A model generated the notes under the pieces. The model had not been told where the DNA came from. It searched no databases and worked only from the letters and a program-made list of their open reading frames with translations. DNA of 64,000 bases. It comes from Centrapalus pauciflorus. Taxonomy: Eukaryota > Streptophyta > Magnoliopsida > Asterales > Asteraceae. Location: contig JAANYP010000254.1 in assembly GCA_020465985.1 (NCBI GenBank), positions 159,001 through 223,000 on the forward strand, read 5' to 3'. The translations under genes were made by a program, and so were the position numbers. This document shows, piece after piece, positions 22,016 to 33,133 of the stretch; position 1 is the stretch's first letter; each line of letters begins with the position of its first letter.

Positions 22016-22362
22016 TGTTAGATATTTTATTTCGATCATAGGGAGTTGTTTTGTAATAATTATTATCTTAGTATTTAGTCTTGTATTTAATTTCTTGTAG
22101 TTTATTTCTTTGTAATAGTCAAGGGACCAAATGTGCCAATGTGTAATTCTTAATTAAAGGAGCCTAGAAATAGGCTCCTAGGGTTTTGTAATGCTTTACA
22201 CGGTTGACATTGAATGAGATATTCCAGCCGCCATTTTGCAAATATTCTCTCAACATTCATTTTGTCTTTCTTCATCATTTCACAATTATTGAGCTAGTTT
22301 CTTCTTGTGTTTGATAAGAAATCATTAAGGTGCTGAAATACATACGGGATTACATTATTACA
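22016..22362 (+). repeat. Sirevirus 3' LTR, 347 bp
   Basis: Begins TGTTAGATAT after the polypurine tract and ends TTATTACA where antisense Gypsy RT sequence begins (CTATCCTGG), so both borders are supported. It contains a perfect 9-bp hairpin, AGGAGCCTA / TAGGCTCCT (about 22159-22180), at the expected TATA/R region, and a T/C-rich U5-like end. The partner LTR lies left of the window. Confidence 0.75.
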
Positions 22363-23850
22363 CTATCCTGGATAAGTCTTGAATGAAATTCCCAAGTAAC
22401 CTATCAAGTTTAGGAAACTACAAACTTCTGTTGGAGTTCGAGGCATTTCCCATTTTGTTATTGCTTCTATCTTTACACGATCTACTTTGATTCCCTCATT
22501 GCTTACCACATGTATCAAGAATTGCGCTTCTTTCAACCAAAATTTACATTTTGAGAATTTAGCATAGAGTTTCTCGCATTTTAGAATTTCCAGTATCAGC
22601 TAACGTGTTGAGCATGTTCGTCTTCCGATTTGGAATAAATGAGAATATCATCTATTAAAACTATCACAAAATTATCCAAATAAGGCTTACAGACTCGGTT
22701 CATCGGGTCCATAAAAGCTGCTGGTAGTACTAGGGGTGAGCATAATCCAAATCGGAAAACCGAAAAACCCGGAAAACCAAACCAAAAAAACCAGAAAACC
22801 GATAACCCGAAAAAACCGAAACCAAAAAAACCGTTCCACATGTTTGGGTTCGGATTGTACCTCAAAACCGAACTGGATTAATAAGTAATTTATTTTTTTA
22901 TATATTTATTATATTAGACTAAAAATATATAATCTATATCTACTTATCTAGGTTATTAATGTGCCTTCTGTTTAGTGTTTACTGCTCCATGTTTGACTCC
23001 ACAACTCCCTTCTGCGCCTCCTCTTTACCTTTTCGACTCCACACTCCCCAAATTGAATTCTTCAAACTTGATGCTGCCCCACCAGTCCACCAGGAACTGT
23101 CGATCCCATCCCCAACACCGTCGACCACCAGTAACTCGGCCACGACACCACCATATTTTCAACCACAGCCCCACCAGTCCACCACAGGCTTCGCTTTTCT
23201 GTCCGTTGAGGCGTCCCTTCACCTTCGGCTTCTGTCTACTCCGATCTCTCCAACCAGTACACTAGCTTAAAGGTTTGTGATTTACAAATTTTGTGAGTTT
23301 GATTTGATGTTAATATGCTAGTATTTTGTACTTTAGGTTTTGTGATGTTAACACATACCTGTTACAAATTTAGGTTTTCATATTTGATTTAAAACTATGA
23401 ATGTAGTTGTCAAATTATGAATGTAGTTGATTTTGTTACTTGATTAGAAATTATTTAACATGAAGAAATAAACACAAAACCCAAACCCTTTTAAGAAACC
23501 GAAAACCCAAAAACCATGGGTGCAAACTGAATATCCGGTAACCCAAACCGAAAAATCAAACCCGGAAAAACCAAACACCGAACGGTTTCTCAAATCCAGA
23601 AACCAAAATTTTCGGTTTGGGTAGGGATTGGGGTAGAAACCGAACTGAACCGCCCCATGCTCACCCCTAGCTGGTACGTTGATTAAACCAAAAGGTATAA
23701 CTAAGAACTCATAATGTCTGTATCTCGTTTTAAAGGTTGTCTTAGGTATGTCAGACTCATTGACTTTTAGCTGGTGATACCCTGATCTGATATCGATCTT
23801 TGAAAAATGACTAGCTTCACGGAGTTGGTCAAACAGATCGTCTACTTTGG
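22363..23850 (-). pseudogene. Gypsy reverse transcriptase fragment, interrupted
   Basis: On the minus strand from 23850: PKVDDLFDQL, HFSKIDIRSGYHQ and FLVIPFGL, a 939-bp insertion (22731-23669), then FMDPMNRVCKP, LIDDILIYSK (altered first residue of the catalytic box), KFWLKEAQFL and a degraded FLNLIGYLGNF. Stops and shifts follow the catalytic box. The fragment is cut at 22363 by the Sirevirus; its remainder presumably lies left of the window. The KFWLKEAQFL junction is continuous here, a useful control for the candidate intron at 10701-10789. Confidence 0.85.
22731..23669. mobile_element. Non-autonomous hAT-like DNA transposon
   Basis: Terminal inverted repeats TAGGGGTGAGCA / TGCTCACCCCTA with subterminal runs of ACCGAA and CCGAAAACC in both orientations, characteristic of plant hAT-type elements. 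939 bp, no transposase. Flanks carry an imperfect duplication (GCTGGTAG before, GCTGGTAC after), near the 8 bp expected for hAT. It splits the Gypsy RT exactly. Internal open frames (22975-23270) look like chance. Confidence 0.8.
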
Positions 23851-24388
23851 TATGCCAATTTCATAATATTATGAATATCATTACATTGGTATTCATGGAG
23901 ATATATGAACATGTATTATGCATGTTTTACAGTATAAGATATATAAAAATATGCACAATAATCGTCAACGTTCAAGTATCATAAAAATTACTGGACCAAT
24001 AAATTAGGAATGCATATATCATAGAATAAACAAATGGATCCGATATATTAAACTGAACATTAGGCTCAAAGTAGAAGTGTATAGAATCTTACAGTAGTCC
24101 AGAAACGGTATTAAGACTTTCTCAAATTGAGAGGTAAAACTACTCAAATGTACGTCTCTTATTAGAACTATATTATGAGTATTTAAAGGTGTGATTTTTC
24201 TCAATTCAATTGAATGATATTTATAGGTGAAGATGCATCAATATTTGATGAACATTTTTTCTTACTAGTTAGTTGATTTGACCATACGAATTTATGTATG
24301 CTTCTTTGGAAGACAATTTTGAATTACTCATACGTTCTTCAATGCTTTCACCATGACACTATTTGAGATGACTACACACTTTTCATAA
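23851..24388. other. AT-rich sequence, nothing recognised
   Basis: Starts abruptly where Gypsy RT homology stops at 23850. No frame, repeat end or RNA gene that I can identify. Confidence 0.5.
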
Positions 24389-26386
24389 TGTAAGACCTAA
24401 CTTTACAGAAGAGTTTTAACAACTAGGTCCCAAATTAGTAATACAGTGACAATCACAACTAAGATAGATTTTAATAAACATGCGAAATATGTTACAGTAC
24501 AAAATTAGAATTAAGTTATAAAGTTTAGAATTAACTTAAGACATGGTACTGGACACTAGTCTATTACATAACCATAATACATGAAAATACATCTACTCAA
24601 ACCACCACAATATCTGACTTCAATCTTGTACCAAAATGTTGCTTGAGTAGTGGACTATGGACTTCACTTGAACTTGCAGAACCTAAGTACTTGCTTCAAC
24701 TTGACATTATTGGTTTAGTGAGTTTATAGATTTAACAATTGACATGTCATTATATAAAGCGGGACATATATGGACAAACGTGATTTGACATGGTTGTCAC
24801 TATCAGCCGGACCTCGTGAGATATAAGACTAATAGACAGGATGATGTCAAATCTTACGCACACGTTGTAGCGGAAGCTATCCATAAATTACTGGGCTAGC
24901 TACCAGTAGTACAACATGTGCAGACATTGAAGTGGACACTCACTTGTTCAGATGAATAGGTGTTACAGACAAGACTAAATATGGATCAGACATAACTGAA
25001 TATGAATATAAGGCAAAGAAGCAAGTACAAGAAGTAAGCTAATAAAACAAAGTAATGATAGCAAGATCATAATATCACAATAACTGAGGAAATTTTAACA
25101 ACATATGTGATGGATGATATATAAATGCTATCATGATCCACAGGGAAATACCTTACCTTGGTGTGCACAGGTCACATTCTAGCTTGAACATATAAGGACT
25201 TCCAAATAAAAGCTAGAACAACAATATGTCTCACTGAAAGACAAAACATGTATACAAATAAATCTACAACTCACAAGTTTACTGTTATGTGTCTCTGTAG
25301 CTCTAACTTTCACAAGTGGATTATTCCACCATCTGAGTTATCTCAGGCTTCTAATGACTTTATACTCGGACTTCTGGACTTTATGGACTTTATATTACTT
25401 TCTGAAGCTCTGACACGACTTTGACAATATCTTTATAAGTTTTACTTCACTTTTATAGGACTGTAACTTGATTACACAGTTAAATATGACGAAAGCTGTT
25501 GATTATTTGACATTTCACATTTACATGAGTTTTAGTGACTTTAAATGACAATATAGTAGGATTGTGTCATGATCATGTCATTATGTAGCTCATTTGTGAC
25601 TTTTATATATTTATTAGACTTGTTATATGATAAGAATGCATTTATGGACATCATGGGCATGCATGTTCCTTAATAGACTTGTTATGTCGTGATTATTATT
25701 TTTATGAACTTCATGGACTTACTTATATGGTCATTACTTGTATATTATTTCAAAAAACATTATGAATACACACATAAAATGGTGTGTGATTCTTAGAATT
25801 AAACACATAAAATAACTAAGTATGAGTAACTTTCTATTATCTTGAATTAACATACGAAACACAAGTGGATGATGAATAGTTTTAACATAAGGACTTAAGA
25901 TGTTTAAACAAGCTATTTAACATATACATTTGTAATTCTAAGTGTCCTAATGAAACATGATTAAGGGCCTAAGACATAGGCCTTGGGCCGAGTACAGTGC
26001 CTTGGGGCCGAGAATGGCCAGGTCCAGGGCCGAGAGCCAAGGACCAAGGCTTAAGGCCACCACGTTCAACACTAGTTCTCTTGTTGTTTCTTTGTCACAT
26101 TGAACACCCCGAGATTATGTCTCAGGGTTTAAGACTTTCACACACTCACTTAGTTTGTGTGTTTGTATGCGACGTGATGCTGTTGTTTTTAAATCCTTGA
26201 CCCACCCCGAGACTAAGCCTTGGGGTCTAACACTTATGCACTTAACACACACACTTAGTTTTATTTACGTATGGTATCGAGGTACTGCTGCTGTGTTCTT
26301 GCAAACCACGCCTCGAGACTAACAAGTCTCGGGGTTCTACTTTCAATACAAACACATACTACACATTCATTTAACTATTGTTTCAT
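24389..26386 (-). repeat. Probable eroded Gypsy LTR
   Basis: Begins TGTAAGACCTAAC, like the + strand starts of the minus-oriented Gypsy LTRs in this window, and shows similar landmarks in the same order (TTAGTGAG tract near 24715, a CCGGACCTCGTGAG block near 24820, a palindrome array near 25980-26340). No coding sequence. Its far end is not visible; the element at 26387 appears to interrupt it. Inferred. Confidence 0.4.
25980..26340. repeat. GGGCCGAG repeats and CCCCGAGACT foldbacks
   Basis: Several GGGCCGAG/GGGCCTAAG copies (25965-26060) and three hairpin-like units about 110 bp apart: CACCCCGAGATTATG/TCTCAGGG, CCCCGAGACTAAG/CCTTGGGG and CTCGAGACT/AGTCTCGGGG (26106, 26206, 26311). Repeated palindrome-like units within a Gypsy LTR-like region, with a sequence different from the CCGAATTCGG type. 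Confidence 0.6.
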
Positions 26387-26693
26387 TGTTGAAAATGAAG
26401 GGACCAATGATGAATTAAGTTTAGTGGTTAAGAAACGTTTCTAATGATAAACAATGATCTAAGTGAATTAATACATTGTAGAACTAATCTTGCAATTGTT
26501 GAATGATTTCTCTCTTTACACCTTGAATTACACACACATCAATTTAAGAGAATACAAGACTTTCAAAAACTTAAGGAAAATTCTCTTCGAATTTTCCTTT
26601 TAAATTAAATACCTAACTTTCATCTACTAACAAGATTAGCCATTGCACTTTTATCAACGTTGATTTTCATCTCTGTTATTTTTATACCTAACA
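26387..26693 (-). repeat. LTR of decayed Sirevirus relative, about 307 bp
   Basis: TG at 26387 and CA at 26692-26693, directly followed by the complement of a GGGGGAGAC polypurine tract. Length is close to the 302-bp LTRs at 51294 and 56268, but sequence similarity is low. The left border is less certain than the right. Confidence 0.55.
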
Positions 26694-26910
26694 AGTCTCC
26701 CCCTTAGAGATGAAAAACAATTTTACAATTAAAGTGCACATCAAGGACTTTACAATTAAAAAGAACAAATAAAATCTAAACATCTTCAAGTATTCTAAAA
26801 ACAATCTTCGTAACTTTAACTTTAGTGAAATCTTCAGAACTTAAACTTTCAATCTTTTCTCTTTTCTATTCTCTGATCTCTTGAAACTTGTGTTAAATTT
26901 CTTCTTCAGT

Positions 26911-26996
26911 ATCTCTCTCTCTCTCTCTCTCTGATCTCCAAATCTTTCCTCCTTTGATCTTCTCTTCCCTGATACGGACACATCCCCCCCCCCCCC
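26911..26996. repeat. (CT)n microsatellite and 13-base C run
   Basis: CT dinucleotides at 26911-26932 and an uninterrupted C run at 26984-26996, within the non-coding part of the decayed element. Confidence 0.95.
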
Positions 26997-27374
26997 AAGA
27001 AACATGAATACCATTTATTCTTCATATTGATCTTTCAATTTTAAGACTTGATCTTCAGTAAACTCAAAAAAATTCTTCGAACTCAGAAACTTTCTGCAAA
27101 TAAACATGTAGAATCTGAAATATATCATTTCTCCCCCTCATGGTGAACATAAGAATTATGATCATCATGCATAGAATTTTAGACGCCTACTGAAACACAT
27201 TCATACTCTCCCCTCAAACAAATACATACTCAGAATACATTCGTCTTCAGAACAAAAGTTACTCCCCCTCAAACAAAAATTACATGAGAAACTCACTCTC
27301 CCACTACAAATTGTAGTTCTCTCCCCCTACAAAATTACAACCAAGCCAAAAAATGAAACAACAAGTAACTTCTA

Positions 27375-28205
27375 GGTTTCCGTAGAATCCTATTTGCACG
27401 ATAGATTAAAAAATCTATGTGACCTATTTACAGTGTTGTTTGATGTTGACACTAATAAGCTTAACAAATAATCACTGTGAAATACTTATCAGTAACTACC
27501 ACTCATATTTGTTCTGACTATGTCAGTTAGGACATGCTTTTTATAGTCTGTGGACTGTTGACTCAGTGTGTCCTAAATAATATGACATTTGGCTCTAGAC
27601 TCAATGTGCATATAATAAAGTGGAGACTGGAGCTAATGTCTTCCTTGTTTCAATATCAATAATATTCAAATGATATATCAATAGAAATGTTCTATAATCA
27701 CTGTGATATATGAAACAGAAGTCTTTTGTGAGAGAACTGAGTACCTAGTGAGGTTAAGTGCATGTCACTGGGTCCATGACGTCTTTTTCAATATCAAGTC
27801 GCCTAGCGCTTGATAGATTATGTGGTTTACCCAGCCGACACAATTTGGATAGGATTATCTTTTCTTAAAATCCTCTCTCAACTCTCAGCTCTAAGAATTT
27901 TTCAAGTTAGCTCCCTTTGGCTCACTTTTGCTAGAAAAATATTCAGTCAGCTTAAAATTAAAAGAATGATCTAATACACCACCGTCTCCTATCAAGATAC
28001 CCTCTCAGTTACATTTACCTCTGTTCGACCCTGTCAGCATCTCGTGATAACTAACACTTCTCAACTAAATGACATAAAGACCCTCAGTCACGCAAAACTA
28101 CACGGTGGTTTGCTTTCTGGGTAGGTCTACAGGGCTCTGGTTAGACCATAGAAGCGACATATATGTCTAATCACTCAGTTTGGTACAATGTCGAAGTCAG
28201 CAGAC
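27375..28205 (-). other. Conserved non-coding block of the non-autonomous family, copy 1
   Basis: Aligns by eye along its length with 52158-52990 in the other family member, with shared runs such as GGTCCATGACGTCTTTTTC and TTCCTTGTTTCAATATCAAT. Neither copy has an open frame. In the elements' sense direction it lies between the gag end and the polypurine tract, where pol would be in an autonomous element. Confidence 0.7.
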
Positions 28206-28627
28206 TATCAAAAAAACTATATCGTTGAAGATCATTTTATAAGCTCATGAGGTATTGCAGAAGATAATATAATAAGTCTGAATCGAAATAAATTGGGAGA
28301 ATAAGGACTAGGGAGAATTCAGATAATCAGCATAAATAAGAGGATATGGAATGAATCATGGGAATATGGGAGACTTCACAATGAATGAATGAATTTGAAG
28401 TATCAAGAATGATAAGGGAGAATCAGATTATGAAAAGAATCTCAAAAAAAATTGAGATGATGAAAATCACAAAGACTAGATCAATTAGCCTCAGTGATGT
28501 CTCATAGATCAGAAATTTTATGAAAAATGCTTCTTTTTAGCTCACAAATAAGCTCAAAATTTTTTTTGATAACAATCTTTTCAGGAAAAAAAAATTTATG
28601 TGTGCCCAAAAATATGTCATTTAGAAA

Positions 28628-28955
28628 GGGGTTAAGTGTCATTTTGACCATCCAACTTTCAAATTTTTTTCAATTTAGCCATTAAACTATTTTTTGTCCT
28701 GATTTAACCAACTAAACTATAATTTGTATATATATTTAGCCACTAAACTTTCTTTTTACCGATTTAACCATTGAAATTTGTCCCGATTTAGCCCCTAAAC
28801 TATCATATTTTGTACCGATTTAGCCATTAGTTTTATTCATTTTTCCCAAAATAGGACACTAACCTAAAGTGTAATGACTAAATTAGGACAAAAAATAGTT
28901 TAGTGGCTAAATAGGACAAATTTAAAAGTTAAATGGTCAAAATGATACTGGACCC
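28628..28955. mobile_element. Foldback MITE
   Basis: Left arm GGGTTAAGTGTCATTTTGAC and right arm ending GTCAAAATGATACTGGACCC are imperfect inverted repeats. The inner parts are also complementary (TTAGCC/GGCTAA units, TAAACTATTTTTTGTCC / GGACAAAAAATAGTTTA). 328 bp, non-coding. TSD not clear. Confidence 0.7.
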
Positions 28956-29157
28956 TTTAAAAAAATTGCACACAACATTAAAAACATGTCATCATCAGAG
29001 TATAGATGAAACTTCACTTGCAAATAAGCAAAGAATCAGTCAAATGAAAATTCAGAACAATGAACTAATAAAAATTCAGACTCAATGTGTGTCATTGCAA
29101 GCTCTGTATTTAACTGAAAAAGAAATCAGGTCTAGAATCTCATTGTTGCGGAAGCTC

Positions 29158-29270
29158 GGGTTCTGTACTGATGTGCACAAAAGCCATTATCATGAAACGC
29201 AAGTTTCAAACTGATATGTTTGAAAATCATTTCTTTGAAGACTGGTTCTGCATTGACATGTATGGAAACC
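29158..29270 (-). other. Three stem-loops 3' of the gag remnant
   Basis: Units at 29158-29184, 29201-29228 (TTTCAAA / TTTGAAA) and 29243-29270, about 43 bp apart. On the sense strand they follow GGYTTYT ... CAGAACC, matching the arrays at 4180-4357 and 53519-53734. The sense sequence of the first unit shares GGCTTTTGTGCACA with the fourth Sirevirus unit (GGCTTCTGTGCACA). Confidence 0.6.
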
Positions 29271-29616
29271 ATATCACCTACAAAAAGAAGATCAAGTGCC
29301 CTTTGGTATCCTTTTTTTTTTGGATCCTGGCGTATTAGGTGATTTTTTATACCCACTGCATTACAGATTTGGGTATCCACTTCATCATGGGTTTAGGTAC
29401 CCACTGCATATATGTCCTCTTTGTCTCATATCTGATTTTAACACAGAAATGAGTATTAGAACAAATAGGACTATGAGAATGTTTATTTCTGAAAATTGGT
29501 CTGGTGTTGGCTTGTTTTTAGAATAACACTTCTTGGAAAAATAAGTAGTGATAGCACAAACACCAAATTTAGAAAATTCACCAACGTAAAACTTAACCAA
29601 AATTTTTTTTATTTTA

Positions 29617-31176
29617 TGTAACACCCTCGAACTAGCCTCAAATGCCACGTAAATAACACATCACTCGTGACATAATATAATAATCCCTACATTATTCCCA
29701 AAGCACATACGTGGAAACCCGATAATTTTAAAACATTATTTTACATAAGAGAGTCACGGATATCCCTGAATATATCACAACTATCCGAAATACATATATA
29801 CAAACAGTCCACAAAATATAACTACCTCTACACGGGTAGCTAACAACTCCTCAGGTAGAAACAACAGCAAACCTACTTCGGTCCAGCAGGCCTACTAACG
29901 CTCCGGTCACCTGAGATACACACGACAACACACACAGGTCAACTAAAGCTGGTGAGAATGCAAGGGTTAGCGTACGATTATAAAACTCAATAAAATAAAT
30001 AACTCGATAGTAAAATGTTCAGCGTTCTCTACTGAACAAACATATGAGATCCCACAAAGTAGCTCAGATAGGTACTCAGCTCGTGTGACGAATCCACGTA
30101 CCCAAATCCCTAGACCGCACAAAGCAGTCGTCAGGACTCAAAAGGGAATCGGGAGCGACCCAACCCCTGCCTAGCCGTACGGTTTAGTATCTCGATAGCT
30201 CAAGTGTCGCAAATCTCATATCATAAAATAAAGTTCACAATAGCCCAGTAATACTTGCATGATAGTATCTCAATAAAAAGCTCGTAATAAAGCTTATAAT
30301 AATCTCGTGAAAAGCTCAATAAATGATCATGCAAGTATAAATAAATAATCGTACAAGTATTTTAAGAAAAACATGCAAACTCACCTGCCCTGAAGACACA
30401 CGGTTAAGTCTCAGTTCCCTGCCCTTTCCCTACCCTATCAACGCGAGACCCTGAAATCACAACATCACAACTCAATATCACAATCTCAACCCAACAACCC
30501 TATACACAATTCCCAACAACTCCGGAGACCCCAAAGACCCGAACACACGACTTACAGATGCCGAAACCCGACCCGAGGCCCCGTCGCATCGCGGTCGCGC
30601 TGACCATCTCGGTCGCGGCCGCGCTCAAGATGAACCGCCTGCGATCACTCAAGAACATCGCGGCCCGCGATCAAGGGATCGCGGCCGCGCTCACAGACGA
30701 ACAGGAGCAGATTGCTCTGTTTCTTTGCACAGCCAGGGTTTAACCCCTAAATCCAATTACAACTCGATATACAACCACAAAACACTACGAATTTATCCAG
30801 AAACAAGTATAAACTCAATTCAACCTTCTTTCAACAATTAACAACAATTAATCCGCGAATTTAGTCTCAAATTTACCTTAATATTCAACTAAGAAGATGA
30901 TGAAGGAATTGATGGCTTGAATCACGAATTGGAGCTTCAATCTTTGTTTGTAGCTGCTGAAATTCACAGATACACACACTCACACTTTCAGTGTTAGGAA
31001 TGAATTCAAGAAACAAGAGAAGCAACCAATATATACGTTTTGGGTTTAACTCGATCCGATACCCAAAAATCCGATCCCGATACTACAAAATACAAATTTG
31101 TATTGTCGGGTCCCAACTTAAATAATTAATCCAATGAAATAATTTCACGTACCTCTCCCAAAATCAGGATGTTACA
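29617..31176 (-). mobile_element. Solo Gypsy LTR, 1560 bp
   Basis: Begins TGTAACACCC and ends GGATGTTACA on the + strand, as do the chromovirus LTRs, and is flanked by a perfect TSD TTTTA (29612-29616 and 31177-31181). No internal region, so it is the product of recombination between two LTRs. It inserted within the gag remnant of the decayed Sirevirus relative. It contains a GC-rich palindrome array (30575-30710). Confidence 0.9.
30575..30710. repeat. CGCGGCCGCG palindrome array inside solo LTR
   Basis: CpG-dense block with repeated GATCGCGG / GGTCGCG / CGCGGCCGCG units, alternating with the near-repeat CTCA(A/C)GA. CGCGGCCGCG is a perfect palindrome present twice; ATCGCGGCCCGCGATC is a near-palindrome. 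The block is a sharp GC island in AT-rich surroundings. Confidence 0.75.
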
Positions 31177-31186
31177 TTTTATCTTT

Positions 31187-32570
31187 TCATTTATTTATCT
31201 TCATAAAATATTTGAGTTTAAGATCAGTGTGTTGTTTAGTCTCTTGATTATATAAAGATTTTGAATCAAAAGAAATTGTTTTCACAACAGAAGTGTCATT
31301 CTCAAAATGAATTTCAAAATCTTCTTCATCTTCAATGATAAATTTTCTGACTTTTGAAAATGAATTATTTTTTTTGTTTTCAGTAAGAAATAACGAATCA
31401 TGAGACTCAACACACTCATTTTTACTTTCAATAGATAACACATAATGATTAACTTTCTTATTCAAAGAAATTTCAGGTATTCATTATCCTTAAAACCATT
31501 TGAGACAGAACTTTTAATTATTAGTTGAGAAATATGATTCTTTAAATCATTGTTAAGGATTATGAGTTTGTCAACGTTCTCATGTAACGAACTCAATATC
31601 CTTTTTGAAACTTGATGTTAAAGTTCGTTCGGCCTCAACTAACTAAAGTGATAATTTCAACTCTTCTTCAGGATCAAAAAAAAATTTTTAAAGAGATGTA
31701 AATTCCTCAGATTTCTTAAATAAAAATTTTGATCATTTTAAATTGTCATAGAAAGTTTAACCTTAAACAAGAATCATTTGACAAAAAACTTCTATCTTTT
31801 TCAGCGTTCAAATAATTTTCACGCTTAGATTCTTCAATTTCTTTGTTAATTCAGATATTTGACATTAAAGCTCATCTTTTCAACAATTAAGGGGGCGTTT
31901 GGTTCGCGGTTTCCTGAGATTCATTAGGATTTGCATTTAAAATCCTGTGTTTTAGTTCGCAGATTTAAAAAAGGATTTAAAATCTCAAAATTTCATAAAT
32001 CTCTTCCTTCTTTTTTATTTAAAAACTCAGCCTCCCCTGGAATTTTAAATCACAGTTACCTTACATTTTTCAGATTATCAAAATTTTCTAATAAGATAAT
32101 GCAGATTGTTTGACAAAATCCTAAAAAATGCAAATGTTGCATAATACAAATCCTTTGACAACAATCCCAAAGAAAAAAACTCTACGAACCGAACGCCCCC
32201 TAAAACTCTCTTTCTTCTCATTAATGAATATTTAATTTCAAAAAATTAATTTCAGATAAAGCTCAAGTGTTTTTAGAAGTCATTTGTGCCAGAATAAAAT
32301 CAGACACAGTAAGTTTAACAATTAAATCAGTTTTATCTTTAGTTAACACTGAAATTAGATTATAGTGAGCTAAACTCTTGAAAAGTTTGAAGATGTTTTA
32401 ACAACTCAAAATTTTTCTCAGTTAAAGATTTAACATTATTATTCGCACTAGATTTTTCTTCATTCAGTTGAATCAATACTTCACAATTGTTTCTAAACTT
32501 CTTTTTAGTATCTCCAGCTCTTCTAATTACGGTTTGATATTCAGTGAAACTCACAAGTCAAGCCATAATA
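31187..32570 (-). pseudogene. Degraded coiled-coil gag remnant
   Basis: Minus-strand open pieces at 32554-32360 (NNCEVLIQLNEEKS) and 31465-31187 (DLKLKYFMKINK) correspond to the N-terminal and middle parts of the intact protein at 53750-54961 (NNYDILVQLNTDKH; DLKLKYLLKIHS). Frames in between are broken and a MITE is inserted at 31891. There is no capsid or zinc knuckle, as in the intact copy. Confidence 0.6.
31891..32200. mobile_element. PIF/Harbinger-like MITE, 310 bp
   Basis: TIRs GGGGGCGTTTGGTTCG / CGAACCGAACGCCCCC (one mismatch) flanked by TAA on both sides (31888-31890 and 32201-32203). The 3-bp TAA target duplication is typical of Tourist/Harbinger MITEs. AT-rich, non-coding. Confidence 0.85.
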
Positions 32571-32820
32571 GCTGCACAAGAAATTCAAAGTATTAGCTTG
32601 AACGAGTCAAATGAATGAGGTCAAATGAAATTTAAAAACAAATTCTGAACTTTAAAAATTGACCAGCACAAGAAAAATTCAAAGTTAGAATGATATATCT
32701 ATGATAAACTCTGAATTGAAAAATAAAGTAAACATTGCAATTTAACCTTAGAAAGTGAAAGTCAAAATCAACTAAAGTCAAACTTAGTGAAAAATTGTCA
32801 AACTTGGCAACTGAAATTAA

Positions 32821-33133
32821 GGCGGGATAAAAAGAACCGTCCTCGACTCCTGGTTTTCCGATTCATCGTACCAATTTCCCAATTCTCAACAATAATCTTT
32901 TATGATTAAATTTCTCATTCTAACTCCTATTAATTTATTTAGAATGTTCAACATATCATCTTCTACTCTTCAGTCTTCTCCTTCCGATTTCAAACTCAAA
33001 ATTAGTTTCTGGAATTCAGCTCAAATGTGTTCATGGAATCAGTTTTTGATAGTCGGTACAGCATACCAAAACGTAAGGTACAACGCCGGAAGTGTACCTA
33101 AATGAACCTAACCCCCTCCGTACCAAACACGCC
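32821..33133. mobile_element. Possible TAA-flanked MITE
   Basis: GGCG at 32821 preceded by TAA and CGCC at 33130-33133 followed by TAA give a 313-bp unit of Harbinger-like size, and the right end reads like a MITE terminus (TACCAAACACGCC). Inverted-repeat similarity beyond the last bases is weak. Confidence 0.35.

Larger units (their letters stand above)
1..22362 (+). mobile_element. Sirevirus-type Copia LTR retrotransposon, left end outside window
   Basis: Gene order on the + strand is gag (683-4157), protease/integrase/RT/RNase H (4437-16552, split by a nested Gypsy element), an envelope-like ORF (18573-21999), a polypurine tract and a short LTR (22016-22362). The Copia order (integrase before RT), the very long Gag with a coiled-coil tail, the extra 3' gene and the GGGGGAGAT tract before an LTR starting TGTTAG are all Sirevirus traits. 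Without the 8748-bp nested element the visible part is about 13.6 kb. The 5' LTR and primer binding site are not in view. Its right flank (22363 onward) is antisense Gypsy RT, so it inserted into an older element. Every gene carries stops or frameshifts, so it looks non-functional. Superfamily call is firm; Sirevirus assignment is strong. Confidence 0.85.
26387..32570 (-). mobile_element. Decayed non-autonomous Sirevirus relative
   Basis: A minus-strand relative of the complete element at 51294-56569. Shared parts in the same order: a 307-bp LTR-like end (26387-26693, sense start TGTTAGG), a polypurine tract (complement of CTCCCCCTTAG at 26698), a conserved non-coding block (27375-28205), hairpins (29158-29270), a short WPK-type coding remnant (from 29300) and coiled-coil gag remnants (31187-32554). 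Interrupted by a foldback MITE (28628-28955), a solo Gypsy LTR (29617-31176) and a MITE (31891-32200). No second LTR or primer site is seen beyond 32570, so the right end is lost or unrecognisable. Confidence 0.7.

Noticed and set aside
22975..23270. Overlapping open frames inside the hAT-like element
   Set aside because: Short, compositionally biased and in several frames; no transposase motif.
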